Positions 44,022-54,700 of a stretch of 64,000 nucleotides of DNA are shown piece by piece; position 1 is the stretch's first letter; the number at the start of each line of letters is the position of its first letter. The position numbers were made by a program, and so were the translations under genes. Source of the DNA: Mucilaginibacter oryzae. GTDB taxonomy: Bacteria > Bacteroidota > Bacteroidia > Sphingobacteriales > Sphingobacteriaceae. Under the pieces are notes generated by a model. That model saw only the letters and a program-made list of their open reading frames with translations. It had not been told where the DNA came from and made no database searches. The stretch covers positions 354,784 through 418,783 of the forward strand of contig NZ_QGHA01000002.1 of NCBI RefSeq assembly GCF_003148845.1, read 5' to 3'.

Positions 44022-44459
44022 CTACGCGCCTGCCGGCTGCACATCATAACGATTAGCCAGTATTAAACTGATGTTAGCTGTTAAAGGCTTAATAAACTGA
44101 GCTATCTTACTAAAAGCCAATTCAACTTCAGCTTCATTAGCCGGGTCGAAAAATAGTTCTTCGGTGGTTTCAAGGTGCTGATGATCACCGCTAAGCAATT
44201 CTGCTACGAGATAAATTCCCGGTGTGTCATGCTTAACGCCGCCATGGTTGGGTTCTGTTTGCGCGTTTATGGAAAGCAACAGGCCGTAGTCATCCTCCGA
44301 ACTGTTTTTCAAAACCGAAATCTCCAATACCAGGCAAAACGCGCCGTTGTCGCTGTAGCATTGCTGCGTGTACTGGGTTTTAATCAGATCCTGAAAATCG
44401 GTTTCGGCTTTTAACCTCACCTGTTCGTATAATTCAAAAACGCTTTCAAACAAATCCAT
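44022..44459 (-). CDS. hypothetical protein
   Basis: A 145-aa acidic soluble protein with no signal peptide or motif I recognise; it appears alpha/beta (DLFESVFELYEQVRLKAETDF..., then VLEISVLKNSSEDDYGLLLSI). It lies 15 bp downstream of the PQQ dehydrogenase stop on the same strand, so it may be co-transcribed with it, though no functional link is evident. Confidence 0.6.
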   Translation of the reverse strand: MDLFESVFELYEQVRLKAETDFQDLIKTQYTQQCYSDNGAFCLVLEISVLKNSSEDDYGLLLSINAQTEPNHGGVKHDTPGIYLVAELLSGDHQHLETTEELFFDPANEAEVELAFSKIAQFIKPLTANISLILANRYDVQPAGA

Positions 44460-44474
44460 AGTTAGCTTTTTATT

Positions 44475-46673
44475 CTACAATCCAAAACAAACATAGCTAT
44501 CTCCCGACTTACTTCCAATTTTTCCGCCGCCGCAGGCTATCACAATGTATTGTTTACCATTAATGGCGTAAGTGGCCGGGGTTGCATAACCGGCAGCCGG
44601 TAACTGCGCTTCCCAAACCACTTTGCCGGTACGCTTATCAAAAGCACGGATTTTTTCATCTTTGGTGGCGGCAATAAATACCAAACCACCTTTGGTAACC
44701 AGCGGGCCGCCATAGTTTTCGGTACCGGTAACCGGTGTGCCTTTTTTGCTTAATTCGGCATATTCCCCCAGGGGTACTTTCCACAGTAATTTGCCTGAGG
44801 TTAAATCAACAGCATTCAATGTTCCCCAGGGCGGTTTTATACCGGGGTAACCATCTTTATCCAAAAAACGGTTGTAGCCGTTCATTGCATAGGGCACTTC
44901 ATCAACCACTTTCCTCTCCAGTGCTGAGCTAACCGCCCGCTTATTTACGGGTTCTTTATCAATGTGTTTAGTGGCAGCAGCACCGGGAATTTTGAGGAGG
45001 AAAGCCAGCAGGTTCTTTTTATCTGTAGCCGAAATTTGTTTAAACGAAGGCATCATGTTGCGCCCATTGGTAATAATACCGTTTAACTGCGCGGCGCTAT
45101 ACTTTTTACCGATGTTTACCAGCGACGGATAGGATGTTCCGTTACCTTTCAAACCGGCGCCGTGGCAACCGATACAATTGGTGTTGTAAACTGTATGTCC
45201 CATAGCCTGCGGCGAATTATCATTTACCGGGGTTTTAGGTACATCTATCATCACCTGCGCCCAGGGTATTTCCGAGCAGTTTACGTACAGTATTTTTGTT
45301 TCGGGATCAACAGCCGCACCTCCCCATTCGCCGCCGCCGTCAAAACCGGGGAAGATCCAGCCGCCTTCTTTAGCAGGAGGGGTAAACATAACACGATTTT
45401 TAACCCGGTTATATTTCGCCAGCATTTCGGCATGTATTTCGGGGTTACGGTCTGTTACGTCTTCGGGGTTAAACATTTGCCGGGCAAATGGCTGCGGCAA
45501 GGTTGGGATTGGTTGTGTAGGCCAGGGCGCTTCACCCGGCAGGGCTTTGGTGGGTACAGTTTTTTCCTCTATCGGAAAAACAGGCTTTCCATTGGTCCTG
45601 TCGAATAAAAAAATATAACCGTGCTTGGTAATCTGTGCCACGGCATCAATCTTTTTACCGTTTTTTACGATGCTTACCAAATTGGGGTTGGCAGGCAGGT
45701 CGCGGTCCCACAAATCATGATGTACCACCTGGAAATGCCATTTCAACTTCCCGGTAGCGGCATCCAGCGCCAGTAAGGAGTTACCGTACAGGTTCATCCC
45801 TTTACGGTAACCGCCGTAAAAATCGCCGCCGATAGAGCCCGTAGGTATATAAACTATTCCCCGCTTTTCATCAAGTGCCATGCCTGCCCAGCTGTTGGCC
45901 CCGCCAAACTTTTTATATGCGGTAGTGTCCTGCCATGTTTCATAGCCCGGCTCGCCCGGTTGCGGGATGGTATGAAAAATCCATCTCAGTTTCCCGGTAC
46001 GGGTATCATACGCCCGCACATGCCCCGGTGCGGCATCGGCCGATTCGGACACGCGCGTGCCTGCAATCAGCAGATCCTTGTAAACAACACCGGGTGTGGT
46101 GCCTGCCACAAACGATTTGGTATCGCGGCCGAGATCTTTGGTTAAATCGATATAGCCCTTGTTACCAAACGACCGAACCGGATTGCCGGTTTCTGCATCA
46201 ATGGCCCATGTTTTAGCGCCTACGCTATAAAAAATTCGTTTCTCGCCCCCATTATTGTTTTGCCAGTAAATTACGCCCCGGCTTACCTTGTAATAAGCCA
46301 TAGGATCGCCGTTATTGGTGGTGTCATCTTTTGCGGGATCGAAAAGCCACTTCTGTTCGCCGGTAGCCGCGTTTAGGGCAAACAACTTCAGTTTAGGGCT
46401 GGTACCATACAAAATGCCATCAACCATAATAGGGTTACACTGGTTTTGGCTGAGGTTAGCCGTGTCTTTATCGTGCGTGCTGTAAACCCAAACCTGTTTT
46501 AGCTGCCCAACATTAGCCTTTGTAATTTCCTGATTTGATGAATACCGGATTCCTTCTTTTGATCCCGCATAAGCCGGCCAGCCGCTGTAAGGTTCAGTTT
46601 GGGTTGAATCCTGCTTACAGGATGCATAAATTAATATCGCGAAGCAAAGCAATGGGAGCAGTTTAATTTTCAT
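44475..46673 (-). CDS. PQQ-dependent dehydrogenase with cytochrome c domain (lipoprotein)
   Basis: A 732-aa protein with a lipoprotein signal (ILIYASCKQ, Cys19). The eight-bladed quinoprotein propeller is covered by repeats such as GKLKWHFQVVHHDLWDRDLPANPNLV and PVTGTENYGGPLVTKGGLVFIAATKDEKIRAFDKRTGKV. A heme domain is inserted at about 485-570 (CIGCH, Cys500-His504; MMPSF as possible axial Met). It resembles membrane-bound glucose/quinate-type quinoproteins; the substrate is not determinable. Electrons would pass from PQQ to its own heme and the respiratory chain. No PQQ biosynthesis genes are in the window. Confidence 0.9.
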   Translation of the reverse strand: MKIKLLPLLCFAILIYASCKQDSTQTEPYSGWPAYAGSKEGIRYSSNQEITKANVGQLKQVWVYSTHDKDTANLSQNQCNPIMVDGILYGTSPKLKLFALNAATGEQKWLFDPAKDDTTNNGDPMAYYKVSRGVIYWQNNNGGEKRIFYSVGAKTWAIDAETGNPVRSFGNKGYIDLTKDLGRDTKSFVAGTTPGVVYKDLLIAGTRVSESADAAPGHVRAYDTRTGKLRWIFHTIPQPGEPGYETWQDTTAYKKFGGANSWAGMALDEKRGIVYIPTGSIGGDFYGGYRKGMNLYGNSLLALDAATGKLKWHFQVVHHDLWDRDLPANPNLVSIVKNGKKIDAVAQITKHGYIFLFDRTNGKPVFPIEEKTVPTKALPGEAPWPTQPIPTLPQPFARQMFNPEDVTDRNPEIHAEMLAKYNRVKNRVMFTPPAKEGGWIFPGFDGGGEWGGAAVDPETKILYVNCSEIPWAQVMIDVPKTPVNDNSPQAMGHTVYNTNCIGCHGAGLKGNGTSYPSLVNIGKKYSAAQLNGIITNGRNMMPSFKQISATDKKNLLAFLLKIPGAAATKHIDKEPVNKRAVSSALERKVVDEVPYAMNGYNRFLDKDGYPGIKPPWGTLNAVDLTSGKLLWKVPLGEYAELSKKGTPVTGTENYGGPLVTKGGLVFIAATKDEKIRAFDKRTGKVVWEAQLPAAGYATPATYAINGKQYIVIACGGGKIGSKSGDSYVCFGL

Positions 46674-46773
46674 CGGTTAAAAATTGGTTTACAGAACGCA
46701 GAGGAGCGTTAACTTAATTTGTTATAAAGCTATTATTTATCTGATTAAATACAAGACCGCAACATGCATTCAA

Positions 46774-46805
46774 TAAAAAGCCATAGCCCGGGTCAGGACT
46801 ATGGC
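46774..46805 (-). terminator. rho-independent terminator after alginate-lyase-like gene
   Basis: On the minus strand: GCCATAG, 12-base loop, CTATGGC, then TTTTTATTG. It begins 25 bp after the stop at 46830. Confidence 0.8.
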
Positions 46806-46829
46806 ATGGCAGCTATAACTGTGGGCGAA

Positions 46830-48419
46830 TTATTGGTTAAGCCCGAATGATTCCCAGCCCGAAGCCGTAGTACGTGTACAGGTCATGGCTTGTGTGCCAT
46901 TCTCGCTCGAAACAAATTTGCCGTTGAAGCCCTGCAGCGTTATGGTACCATCGGCATTTACGCCCCAGGTAAATTTTTCCCAGTCGCCGGGCGTAGTGCG
47001 GTTACAGGTAATGGCCTGCGTACCGTTTTCTGATGACACATACTTACCCATACTGCGCAGGTATACTTTACCGTCACCGGCATCAAGTACGGTAAAATGC
47101 TCCCAGTCGCCCGCTGTGGCGCGGGTGCAGGTCATGGCCTGGGTGCCGTTTTCGCCGCTTACATATTTGCCGTTAAAACCTTTAAGTGAAATCACAGTGC
47201 CTATGGGCGGGTTATTTGACGGTGGGGGCGTTGTGTTTCCGCCACCAACATTATAGTGTGTATAGGTTGTAAAACCCAGAAAAGTGTTGTCGGCAGGCGC
47301 ATAAACCGGGGTTGCATTTCCGTTTACGGTGCGCAGGGCATTCATGTTAGATGTGCCGTAGTGATGATAGGCAACCTCCAGACCCGGATAAACCGCGCTT
47401 GAAGTTGAGCAATAATCGCAGGTAATGTTTTGAAAAAAAGAGCGGTACATGAAATCGTACCCCGAACTGATCCTGTTTGACAAGGCGGCGTAAAGGGAAT
47501 TGTCTCCCTGCATCAATGCTATTTCGGCAGCGAAGGTGAAACCTGTTAGCGAGTATTGATAATGTACGCAATCGGTACGGTCGCATTCTTCGGGCATGGT
47601 GCCGTCGGTATTGATCATGGCCGGCAAGGTGATATTGAGCTGGTTTTCGCCATCGTTAAACACAGTTGCGCTGTTTAAAAACACCCCTACAGCCATTTTT
47701 GCATAACCTGCCGATACATTCCAGTTGTTATTATAGTTGTAACCATAACCGCCGAAAGTATGATTGATATAGTTATCCTTAACGTTGTTGAGGTAATTGG
47801 TAAACGTGGTAATTTCTGAAGCGGCCCAGTTGGCAGATACGCCTCCCGGCTGATAGTAACGGATGATCTCGGCGGCGGCGACAAAGCTTGGTGTTGTCCA
47901 CGAAGCCTCAAGATCTGATTGATGCGGGTTGTCTGAGGCATCGATAGGCGCGTAGTTTTGAAAAGTAGATGCCCAGCCGTTCAGGATAAACTTACATTTA
48001 TCAGACCACTGGGTATCACCTGTTTTGGCAAAGCGTAAAGCCAGCGCGTAAGCAAGGATTGCATCTTTTCTGATCTGCGATTTTGAGGGACTGGTATGCC
48101 CGTTAGATCCTACATATACCGTAGAATAAAATTGCGTAGGCATTGGGTTGTTGTTAATAAAATCGATCACTTTTTGGTAAGCTGCAGTGCGGGAGGCGTC
48201 GCCGCTGTTTACCTGGTTGCGTATCAGATCAAGATTGGCCGCAGTATTTAATACACCCGGGTGCACAAACGAGGTTACCGAGCGGGTTACCGTAGTTTTT
48301 TCGGTATTTGCGGCAAACGCTTTAGTGCCCAATGATGATTTTTTACACTGTGTGAAAATTACAGCCGTGCCTGTGAGCAGCATAAAGCACAGCCTGTAAA
48401 AAAAGTTGCTTCTTTTCAT
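46830..48419 (-). CDS. alginate-lyase-like (PL5 fold) protein with fascin-like beta-trefoil
   Basis: A 529-aa exported protein: lipoprotein-like signal (FTQCKK, Cys25), then an all-alpha toroid resembling alginate lyase (about 45-380; SKSQIRKDAILAYALALRF, NNWNVSAGYAKMAVGVF, DRTDCVHYQYSLTGF). A Gly/Pro linker leads to a C-terminal domain (about 405-529) of three near-identical repeats of about 40 residues (KYVSGENGTQAMTCTR, KYVSSENGTQAITCNR, KFVSSENGTQAMTCTR), as in fascin-like beta-trefoils that bind carbohydrate. It would cleave acidic polysaccharide; with GH88 nearby, uronate-containing. The lyase type is uncertain. Confidence 0.82.
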   Translation of the reverse strand: MKRSNFFYRLCFMLLTGTAVIFTQCKKSSLGTKAFAANTEKTTVTRSVTSFVHPGVLNTAANLDLIRNQVNSGDASRTAAYQKVIDFINNNPMPTQFYSTVYVGSNGHTSPSKSQIRKDAILAYALALRFAKTGDTQWSDKCKFILNGWASTFQNYAPIDASDNPHQSDLEASWTTPSFVAAAEIIRYYQPGGVSANWAASEITTFTNYLNNVKDNYINHTFGGYGYNYNNNWNVSAGYAKMAVGVFLNSATVFNDGENQLNITLPAMINTDGTMPEECDRTDCVHYQYSLTGFTFAAEIALMQGDNSLYAALSNRISSGYDFMYRSFFQNITCDYCSTSSAVYPGLEVAYHHYGTSNMNALRTVNGNATPVYAPADNTFLGFTTYTHYNVGGGNTTPPPSNNPPIGTVISLKGFNGKYVSGENGTQAMTCTRATAGDWEHFTVLDAGDGKVYLRSMGKYVSSENGTQAITCNRTTPGDWEKFTWGVNADGTITLQGFNGKFVSSENGTQAMTCTRTTASGWESFGLNQ

Positions 48420-48890
48420 AAAATGGTAATATTTGGTTTATAAGATGTAGTTAATTGCTAAGGCGTTATTTCTCCGGCTTATTCCGAGGGGGCAGGATTA
48501 CAGGAGAAAACAATGATGGCTGAAAACCAACGTGTTCAATAATCCAAAACTATTGAACCGGGTGAATAGAATATAGCTTTTGAGAGAATTTATTTACTAC
48601 AACGTTTTAGTAACTTATTGATGTATAGTTGCTTAACGCTTAGTGTAAGGCGGCTGAAAACGACACTCATAATAACCATCGTAGCCGGGAAAATGAAATT
48701 TTAAGATGAGAAAAAAAGCGTTGTAGTGTTGTTTTAGAGGAGAAATGCCGATCATCATCATACGGGTTCTCCTGATTTTAAAACAGAGTTGTATTGATAA
48801 AACAAAATACACATCAGCTATCGTAATTTTAATATTGGTTTAACCTGATAATTGTTAAGTTTGAATATATTGAAGTTAAACCTGTTAATT
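48420..48890. other. 471-bp non-coding region upstream of the lyase-like gene
   Basis: I see no convincing gene. A 32-codon frame (48745-48843) with a nearby GAGGAG is too short and uninformative. A 7-bp inverted repeat (AGGAGAA/TTCTCCT) is at 48739-48773. The region should contain the promoters of the two divergent flanking genes, but no clear TAnnTTTG site was found. Confidence 0.4.
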
Positions 48891-49442
48891 ATGGGCAAGT
48901 TTTTTAACGAGATACTTGAACAGCATAAGGATTTTGTGGCGCATCAAAAAATCTTTTTCGTAGCTACAGCGCCAATGCTCGCTAACGGGCATGTTAACCT
49001 GTCGCCGAAGGATAATGCCAGTTTCCGGGTACTTTCAAATACTAAGGTGGCTTATCTGGATATTATTGGTTCGGGCAATGAAACAGCCGCGCATCTGTTA
49101 GATAATGGCCGCATTACCTTTATGTTCTGCGCTTTTGACGGCCCCCCAAATATTCTGCGCTTTTACGGAAAGGGGAGGAGTGTGCTGCCCGACGGGAATA
49201 ACCAGGAATGGAATGATCTGGCTCCTAACTTTGCAGGCCATATTGCCACACGACAAATTATTGTGGCTGATATTGATTTAGTACAAACATCCTGCGGCTT
49301 CAGCGTACCCCTTTACGATTATATTGGAGAACGCGACTATGCTGTAAAATGGGCCAAAACCAAAGGAGAACAAGGGCTGGCCGACTATAAGCAACAGAAA
49401 AACCGGATTAGCTTGGATGGGTTACCAACGCCCTTGTATTAA
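48891..49442 (+). CDS. pyridoxamine 5'-phosphate oxidase-family flavoprotein
   Basis: About 183 aa, cytoplasmic. The split-barrel FMN-binding fold is suggested by FFVATAPMLANGHVNLSPKDNASFRVL and AYLDIIGSGNETAAHLLDNGRITFMF, which are typical of the PNPOx-like family (not the true biosynthetic PdxH). Substrate unknown. ATG at 48891 is chosen over a TTG at 48852. Confidence 0.88.
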   Translation: MGKFFNEILEQHKDFVAHQKIFFVATAPMLANGHVNLSPKDNASFRVLSNTKVAYLDIIGSGNETAAHLLDNGRITFMFCAFDGPPNILRFYGKGRSVLPDGNNQEWNDLAPNFAGHIATRQIIVADIDLVQTSCGFSVPLYDYIGERDYAVKWAKTKGEQGLADYKQQKNRISLDGLPTPLY

Positions 49443-49613
49443 TGTAGCGTATTTAATACATGCTTATTAGTTAAACACTAAGGCATTTGGTTTTTGTAAA
49501 AAAAAGATTCAAACATTTCTGTTGCTTTATAGTTATAAAATCGTTTTATCAGCATAATTATTATGTTGCAAATACTGCGAATTTTATAATATTTGCAACA
49601 CCAAGATCAACCT

Positions 49614-50210
49614 ATGTTTGAAATTACTCAATCAAATGAGAAGGAACTGCTTATGCAGGTTGCCGAGGGTAATGAATTTGCCTTTCGCCGCCTGTTTGCA
49701 ATTTACCACCAGCGTTTAGGTATGCATATTTTCCGCATTACCCAATCAACCGAATTGGCCGAAGAAGTTGTGCAGGATGTGTTTCTGAAAATTTGGATGA
49801 GCCGCGAAACGCTGTCGCGCGTAGATAATTTCAAAGCCTATTTATTTGTTATTTCAAAAAACCATGCGCTGAATTGCCTGCGCAAAGTTGTTAAGGAACA
49901 GCTTTTGTTAAAAAAACTCGAAGCATCAAACATGGTGCCCTTTAAAACTGACAGCCAGGATGCTGATCAATATTATAATTTAATTGATGAAGCTATTGAT
50001 CACCTGCCCCCGCAGCAGCAAAAAGTTTACCTTATGAGTAGGCATAACCGTTTAAAATATCACGAAATAGCCGATCAGATGGAGCTTTCGCGCGAAACCG
50101 TGAAAAAATACCTGCAGATTGCTACTACTTCAATAAAGGATTATGTGCATGAGCACATGGATGCTATCGCGCTTATTTTGGGCATCATTCAATTTTTTTG
50201 TTTTTTTTAA
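49614..50210 (+). CDS. ECF sigma factor of the second SusC/D locus
   Basis: About 198 aa, region 2 (FRITQSTELAEEVVQDVFLKIW) and region 4 (LPPQQQKVYLMSRHNRLKYHEIADQMELSRETVKKYL). The C-terminus ends in a hydrophobic stretch (AIALILGIIQFFCFF), as does the sigma factor at 1.9 kb. I start at the ATG (49614) rather than the TTG seven codons upstream. It heads the sigma-FecR-SusC-SusD series and should activate it when the FecR partner is released. Confidence 0.92.
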   Translation: MFEITQSNEKELLMQVAEGNEFAFRRLFAIYHQRLGMHIFRITQSTELAEEVVQDVFLKIWMSRETLSRVDNFKAYLFVISKNHALNCLRKVVKEQLLLKKLEASNMVPFKTDSQDADQYYNLIDEAIDHLPPQQQKVYLMSRHNRLKYHEIADQMELSRETVKKYLQIATTSIKDYVHEHMDAIALILGIIQFFCFF

Positions 50211-50312
50211 AAAAACGATACCCCCTTTTTTATCCGGTTGGTGTCATGTAAATGAGTTCTGCCCCAAACTCAGGTAGCCAATTATACTACAGCACTGCGA
50301 AAAACACTTACT

Positions 50313-51509
50313 ATGAGCGAACTTTACGTTAGGCTTAACTATTTATTCGATAAATACTACAAAGGCATTGCTACGCCCGATGAACGTGATGAGCTTTTTG
50401 ATCTCATCCATTCATCTGCAAACGATGTCGAACTTGCCGCGCTCATTCAACAGGCCTGGGATAATTCGGGAGAAGAAACGACGCTTTTTAGTTTTGAAAA
50501 AAGCCGGGATATGCTTGATCATATTTTAAAAGAACAGGCACCGCAAACCGAAATTTCTGGTGGACGCAATAACAGCTCGCAGTGGAAGAAATTGGGTGTG
50601 GCCGCTTCATTTTTGATTTTGGTTGGCTTGGGGGCCTATATTTTTCACAGCCAGAAAAAAGCCGTAGTATCAAAAAAAGATATAGCGCGCAATCAGCCCA
50701 AAAATGACGCGTTGCCCGGTGGAAATAAAGCTATACTTACACTGGCCAATGGTAAAACCATTACGCTTGATAGTGCCCGAAATGGTTTACTGGCCCGGCA
50801 GGGCACAACCCGGATAAACAAAACCCGTAACGGGCAACTCGTATATAACACCGAAGGCGAAACAACTACCACGCCGCAGATTAATACCATAAGCACCCCC
50901 CGCGGCGGGCAGTACCAGTTGATTTTGCCTGATGGGAGTAAAGTTTGTCTCAACTCGGCGTCGTCATTAAGTTTCCCGACATTTTTTACCGGTAAAACAC
51001 GTGATGTAAGTATTACCGGCGAAGCCTACTTTGAAGTGGCTAAAAACCATAATATGCCTTTTTTGGTTAAGAGTAACCAAACCACTATAGAGGTATTGGG
51101 CACCCATTTTAATGTAATGGCTTATAATGACGAAGCCGAAATGAAAACCACCCTGCTTGAGGGCGCTGTAAAAATAAATAGTGGCGGTGAAAGCGGTGTT
51201 TTAAAACCCGGGCAGCAGGCCGTACTAAACAAAAAGGGAAGGATGAAAGTGCTGAACGATATAGATGTAGATGAGGTAACAGCCTGGAAAGACGGCATTT
51301 TTCAATTTAACGGCATCGGGATCGACGCTATTATGCGCCAGGCCGTACGCTGGTATGATGTTGACGTGAGCTACGAGGGAAAAATACCCCAACGCCAATT
51401 TACCGGTCGGATATCGCGCAATGTAAAGGTATCGCAATTGCTCAATATGCTGAGTTACGCCGGTGTAAAGTTTAAAATTGAAAATATGCACATCACAGTG
51501 CTGCAATAA
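50313..51509 (+). CDS. FecR-family anti-sigma factor
   Basis: A 398-aa protein with a cytoplasmic N-terminal part (about 1-88), a membrane helix (LGVAASFLILVGLGAYIF, about 92-110) and a periplasmic FecR domain (about 190-290; PRGGQYQLILPDGSKVCLNS, SITGEAYFEVAKNHNMPF, IEVLGTHFNVMAY). The C-terminal part (RQFTGRISRNVKVSQLLNML) is the STN-like domain that meets the receptor. It should keep the sigma factor at 49.6 kb inactive until SusC engages substrate. Confidence 0.94.
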   Translation: MSELYVRLNYLFDKYYKGIATPDERDELFDLIHSSANDVELAALIQQAWDNSGEETTLFSFEKSRDMLDHILKEQAPQTEISGGRNNSSQWKKLGVAASFLILVGLGAYIFHSQKKAVVSKKDIARNQPKNDALPGGNKAILTLANGKTITLDSARNGLLARQGTTRINKTRNGQLVYNTEGETTTTPQINTISTPRGGQYQLILPDGSKVCLNSASSLSFPTFFTGKTRDVSITGEAYFEVAKNHNMPFLVKSNQTTIEVLGTHFNVMAYNDEAEMKTTLLEGAVKINSGGESGVLKPGQQAVLNKKGRMKVLNDIDVDEVTAWKDGIFQFNGIGIDAIMRQAVRWYDVDVSYEGKIPQRQFTGRISRNVKVSQLLNMLSYAGVKFKIENMHITVLQ

Positions 51510-51682
51510 CCGCTATATAATAACCTACTATATTAAACAACCAATTGTTAACAATTTAAACAACCCTATGATGGAAGAAATACCCAAAACAAGTTAGCCG
51601 CAGCGTTTGGGATCATACTGGTAAAACGGTTTACTGAGTGCATAAACACGCTTTTTGAACCTCATTTACCACGATAAAAAAA

Positions 51683-51710
51683 CCGGGGAGTATTCGCAGT
51701 ACTTCCCCGG
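51683..51710 (-). terminator. hairpin with minus-strand U-run between FecR and SusC
   Basis: CCGGGGAGTA and TACTTCCCCGG form a stem with a one-base bulge. On the minus strand it is followed by seven T, a terminator shape, yet both flanking genes are on the plus strand. On the plus strand it could act as an mRNA-stabilising or attenuating hairpin. Confidence 0.45.
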
Positions 51711-51784
51711 CGTAATGATCTGGGTCCCAAAAAAGTACAATCGATGAATTGAAAGTTAATGTTTAACCCAAACTCTACAAACTT

Positions 51785-54700
51785 ATGAATTTTAATTCTA
51801 AGGCCACGCCTTTGGCATGGCCTCAATTACGCAAATTTATATTGGCCATGAAGCTAACTGCCTTTATTATAATTGCGGCCCTTGCCCATGTAAGCGCCAA
51901 AAGTTATAGCCAGATAGTTACCTTGCACCAAAAAAACTCCACCGTTGAAAAAGTACTCCGCTCGATAGAAAAACAAACCGGTTATCACTTTATGTATGAT
52001 AAGCAGGATGTTGCAAAAGCCGGTGCCATCAACATCGAGGTTGCAAACGTATCTATTCAAATTGCGCTTGATCAATGCTTTAAAGATCAGCCGCTTACTT
52101 ACAAAATTTTTGATCAAACCATTGTTGTAAAGAAGAAGGACGAGCAGGCTGTTACCCAGGCAGCCGTTGATCCGGTTAAAATTACAGGTACGGTAAGCGA
52201 TGCCAAAGGACCGCTTCCGGGGGTTACCGTTAAGGTGAAAGGCACGAACGTTGGCGTACAAACAGATATCAATGGTAAATATAATATTACTGCGCCCGAT
52301 GGCAACGGTACCCTGGTATTTACATTTATCGGTTATACAGCCAAGGAAGTTCCTATTGCGGGCAAAACCCAGCTTGACGTTACCTTAGCCGAAGAACCTA
52401 AAGCATTGAGTGAAGTTGTAGTTGTTGGTTATGGTACAGCCAGAAAAGTTGATTTAACCGGCTCGGTTGGTAGCGTAGGATCAAAGGAACTCCAGGAGCG
52501 CCCGCAAACCAACCTTGAACAGGAACTTGCCGGTAAAATAGCCGGCGTTAACGTATCCGTTAACTCGGGTGCGCCGGGCGGCGACACCAAGGTACGGATC
52601 CGCGGTTACAGCTCTATCAATACCAATACCGACCCGCTTTATGTGGTTGATGGTGTTGTTTGGACAGAAGGTGGAAATTCCATTAATCCTAACGACATCG
52701 AAACTATTAACGTACTGAAAGACGCTTCTTCTACCGCCATTTATGGTACCCGTGGCGCAAACGGTGTAATCCTGGTAACCACCAAAAGAGGCAAAAAAGG
52801 TGATGGTGTAGTTAATTACGATAGTTATGTGAGCGTAAGCAATATGGCAAAGGAGATCCCGGTGCTAAACTCAAAGCAGTTTATGGAGGTAGAGGATCAG
52901 TCGTATGCCAATATTCAGAAATACGACCCTGCCGGGTGGGCGGCCGGTAATTATGCAAGCCGTAACCCTGTATTACAACGCACCGCGTTAATAGGCAAAT
53001 TGTTTGATAAAAACCTCAATCCGCTGTATGATGTTGACTGGCAGAAAGCCACAACCCGTTCAGCTGTTAGCCAGAACCATAACCTGAGGTTTACCGGCGG
53101 GACTGAAAAACTTACGTATGGTTTATCTCTCAACTATGTTGATGACGAAGGTATCATTATCAATAGCTTCCTGAAACGTTATAACGCACGTTTAACGCTC
53201 GATCATCAAGTAAAACCGTGGTTGAAAGTAGGGGCTACCCTGAATTATAACTACCAGGAGGGCCGTAACCAGGGCCAGGGTACAGGTGGTAATAACATTC
53301 CCCGTATGTTGATTGAGATGGTTCCTTTTATCCCGATCAGGTATCCGGATGGCACTTATGGTAAACGTACCGACTATCCTAACCTTGAGGGCGGTGATAA
53401 TCCGGTTGCGCAGGCCAACGAGATCCAGTCGCTTACTAAAAACAGGATTTTCAGCGGCAATACTTATGCCAACATCTCCATTTTACCAGAGTTAGAATTC
53501 CGTACAGTGGTTGGCGTTACAACCGCGGCAAACTACTTTCCAAGTTTCAACTCAAGCCTGGTGGGCGGTTCACTTATTGACCAAAGCTATAGCAACGCTT
53601 CTATAAGCGAAAACAACAATACCTTTTGGCAATGGCAAAACTACTTTACCTATAATAAAACCTTCAATAAGGTACATTCGTTAAATGTAGTATTAGGTGT
53701 TGAGCGGCAGAATTTCGCGCAGGTAGGCCTTAGTGCTTCAACCAGTACGCTGTCTGACGATTTTTACCAGTATTATAACCTCGGTGCGGGTATTGTACCC
53801 GGCCGCCCGGGCTCAAACTATGATGCATGGCAAATGCAATCATTTTTTGGCAGGTTGAACTATAGCTACCACGATAAATACCTGTTGACAGTAACCGGTC
53901 GTGAAGACGGATCGTCGCGTTTTGGTACCAATAAAAAATATGGTTTTTTCCCTTCGGCAGCATTAGCGTGGCGTGTATCGCAGGAAGATTTCCTGAAGGA
54001 TAACAAAACTATTTCCGACTTAAAAGTAAGATTAAGCTATGGTTTAACCGGTAACTCAGAGATTGGTGAGTATCGTTCGCTGGCCAATATCAGCACTGTA
54101 AACTATGTGTTTGGCGGCGCGCCGGCCGTAGGTACCAGCCAAACCTCTATCGGCAACGAAGACCTGCAGTGGGAAAAAACCCGTGAGTACGATTTGGGCT
54201 TTTCACTGGGTTTATTCAACAATAGGTTAAACATTGAGGCAGATGCCTACCTGAAAAAAACGCAGGCCTTATTGCTTGATGCTCCGCTGCCCGAAACAAG
54301 TGGCTTTAGCAGCGTTTTGAAGAATATCGGCAGCATCCAGAACAAAGGTATCGAGATTACCATTAATGCAACACCGGTTCAGTCGGCGGATTTCAGCTGG
54401 AATACCGCTTTCAATATTTCGTTCCTTAAAAACAAAATCCTTAAACTGGGCGCGTCAAACGATGATATCTTCCTGGCGCCAACGTTCCTTTCGCAGTTTA
54501 ACTTAATGCGCGTAGGGTTACCTGCGGGAAGTTATTATGGTTATAAAGTATTAGGTACCTGGGGCACTGCCGAAGCCGCCGAGGCTGCTAAATATGGCTT
54601 GCTTCCCGGCGATTTGAAAATTCAGGATACCAATAACGATGGTAAGGTTAATGCCGATGATAAGGTGGTACTTGGCAAATCTATTCCGGATGGTTATGGT

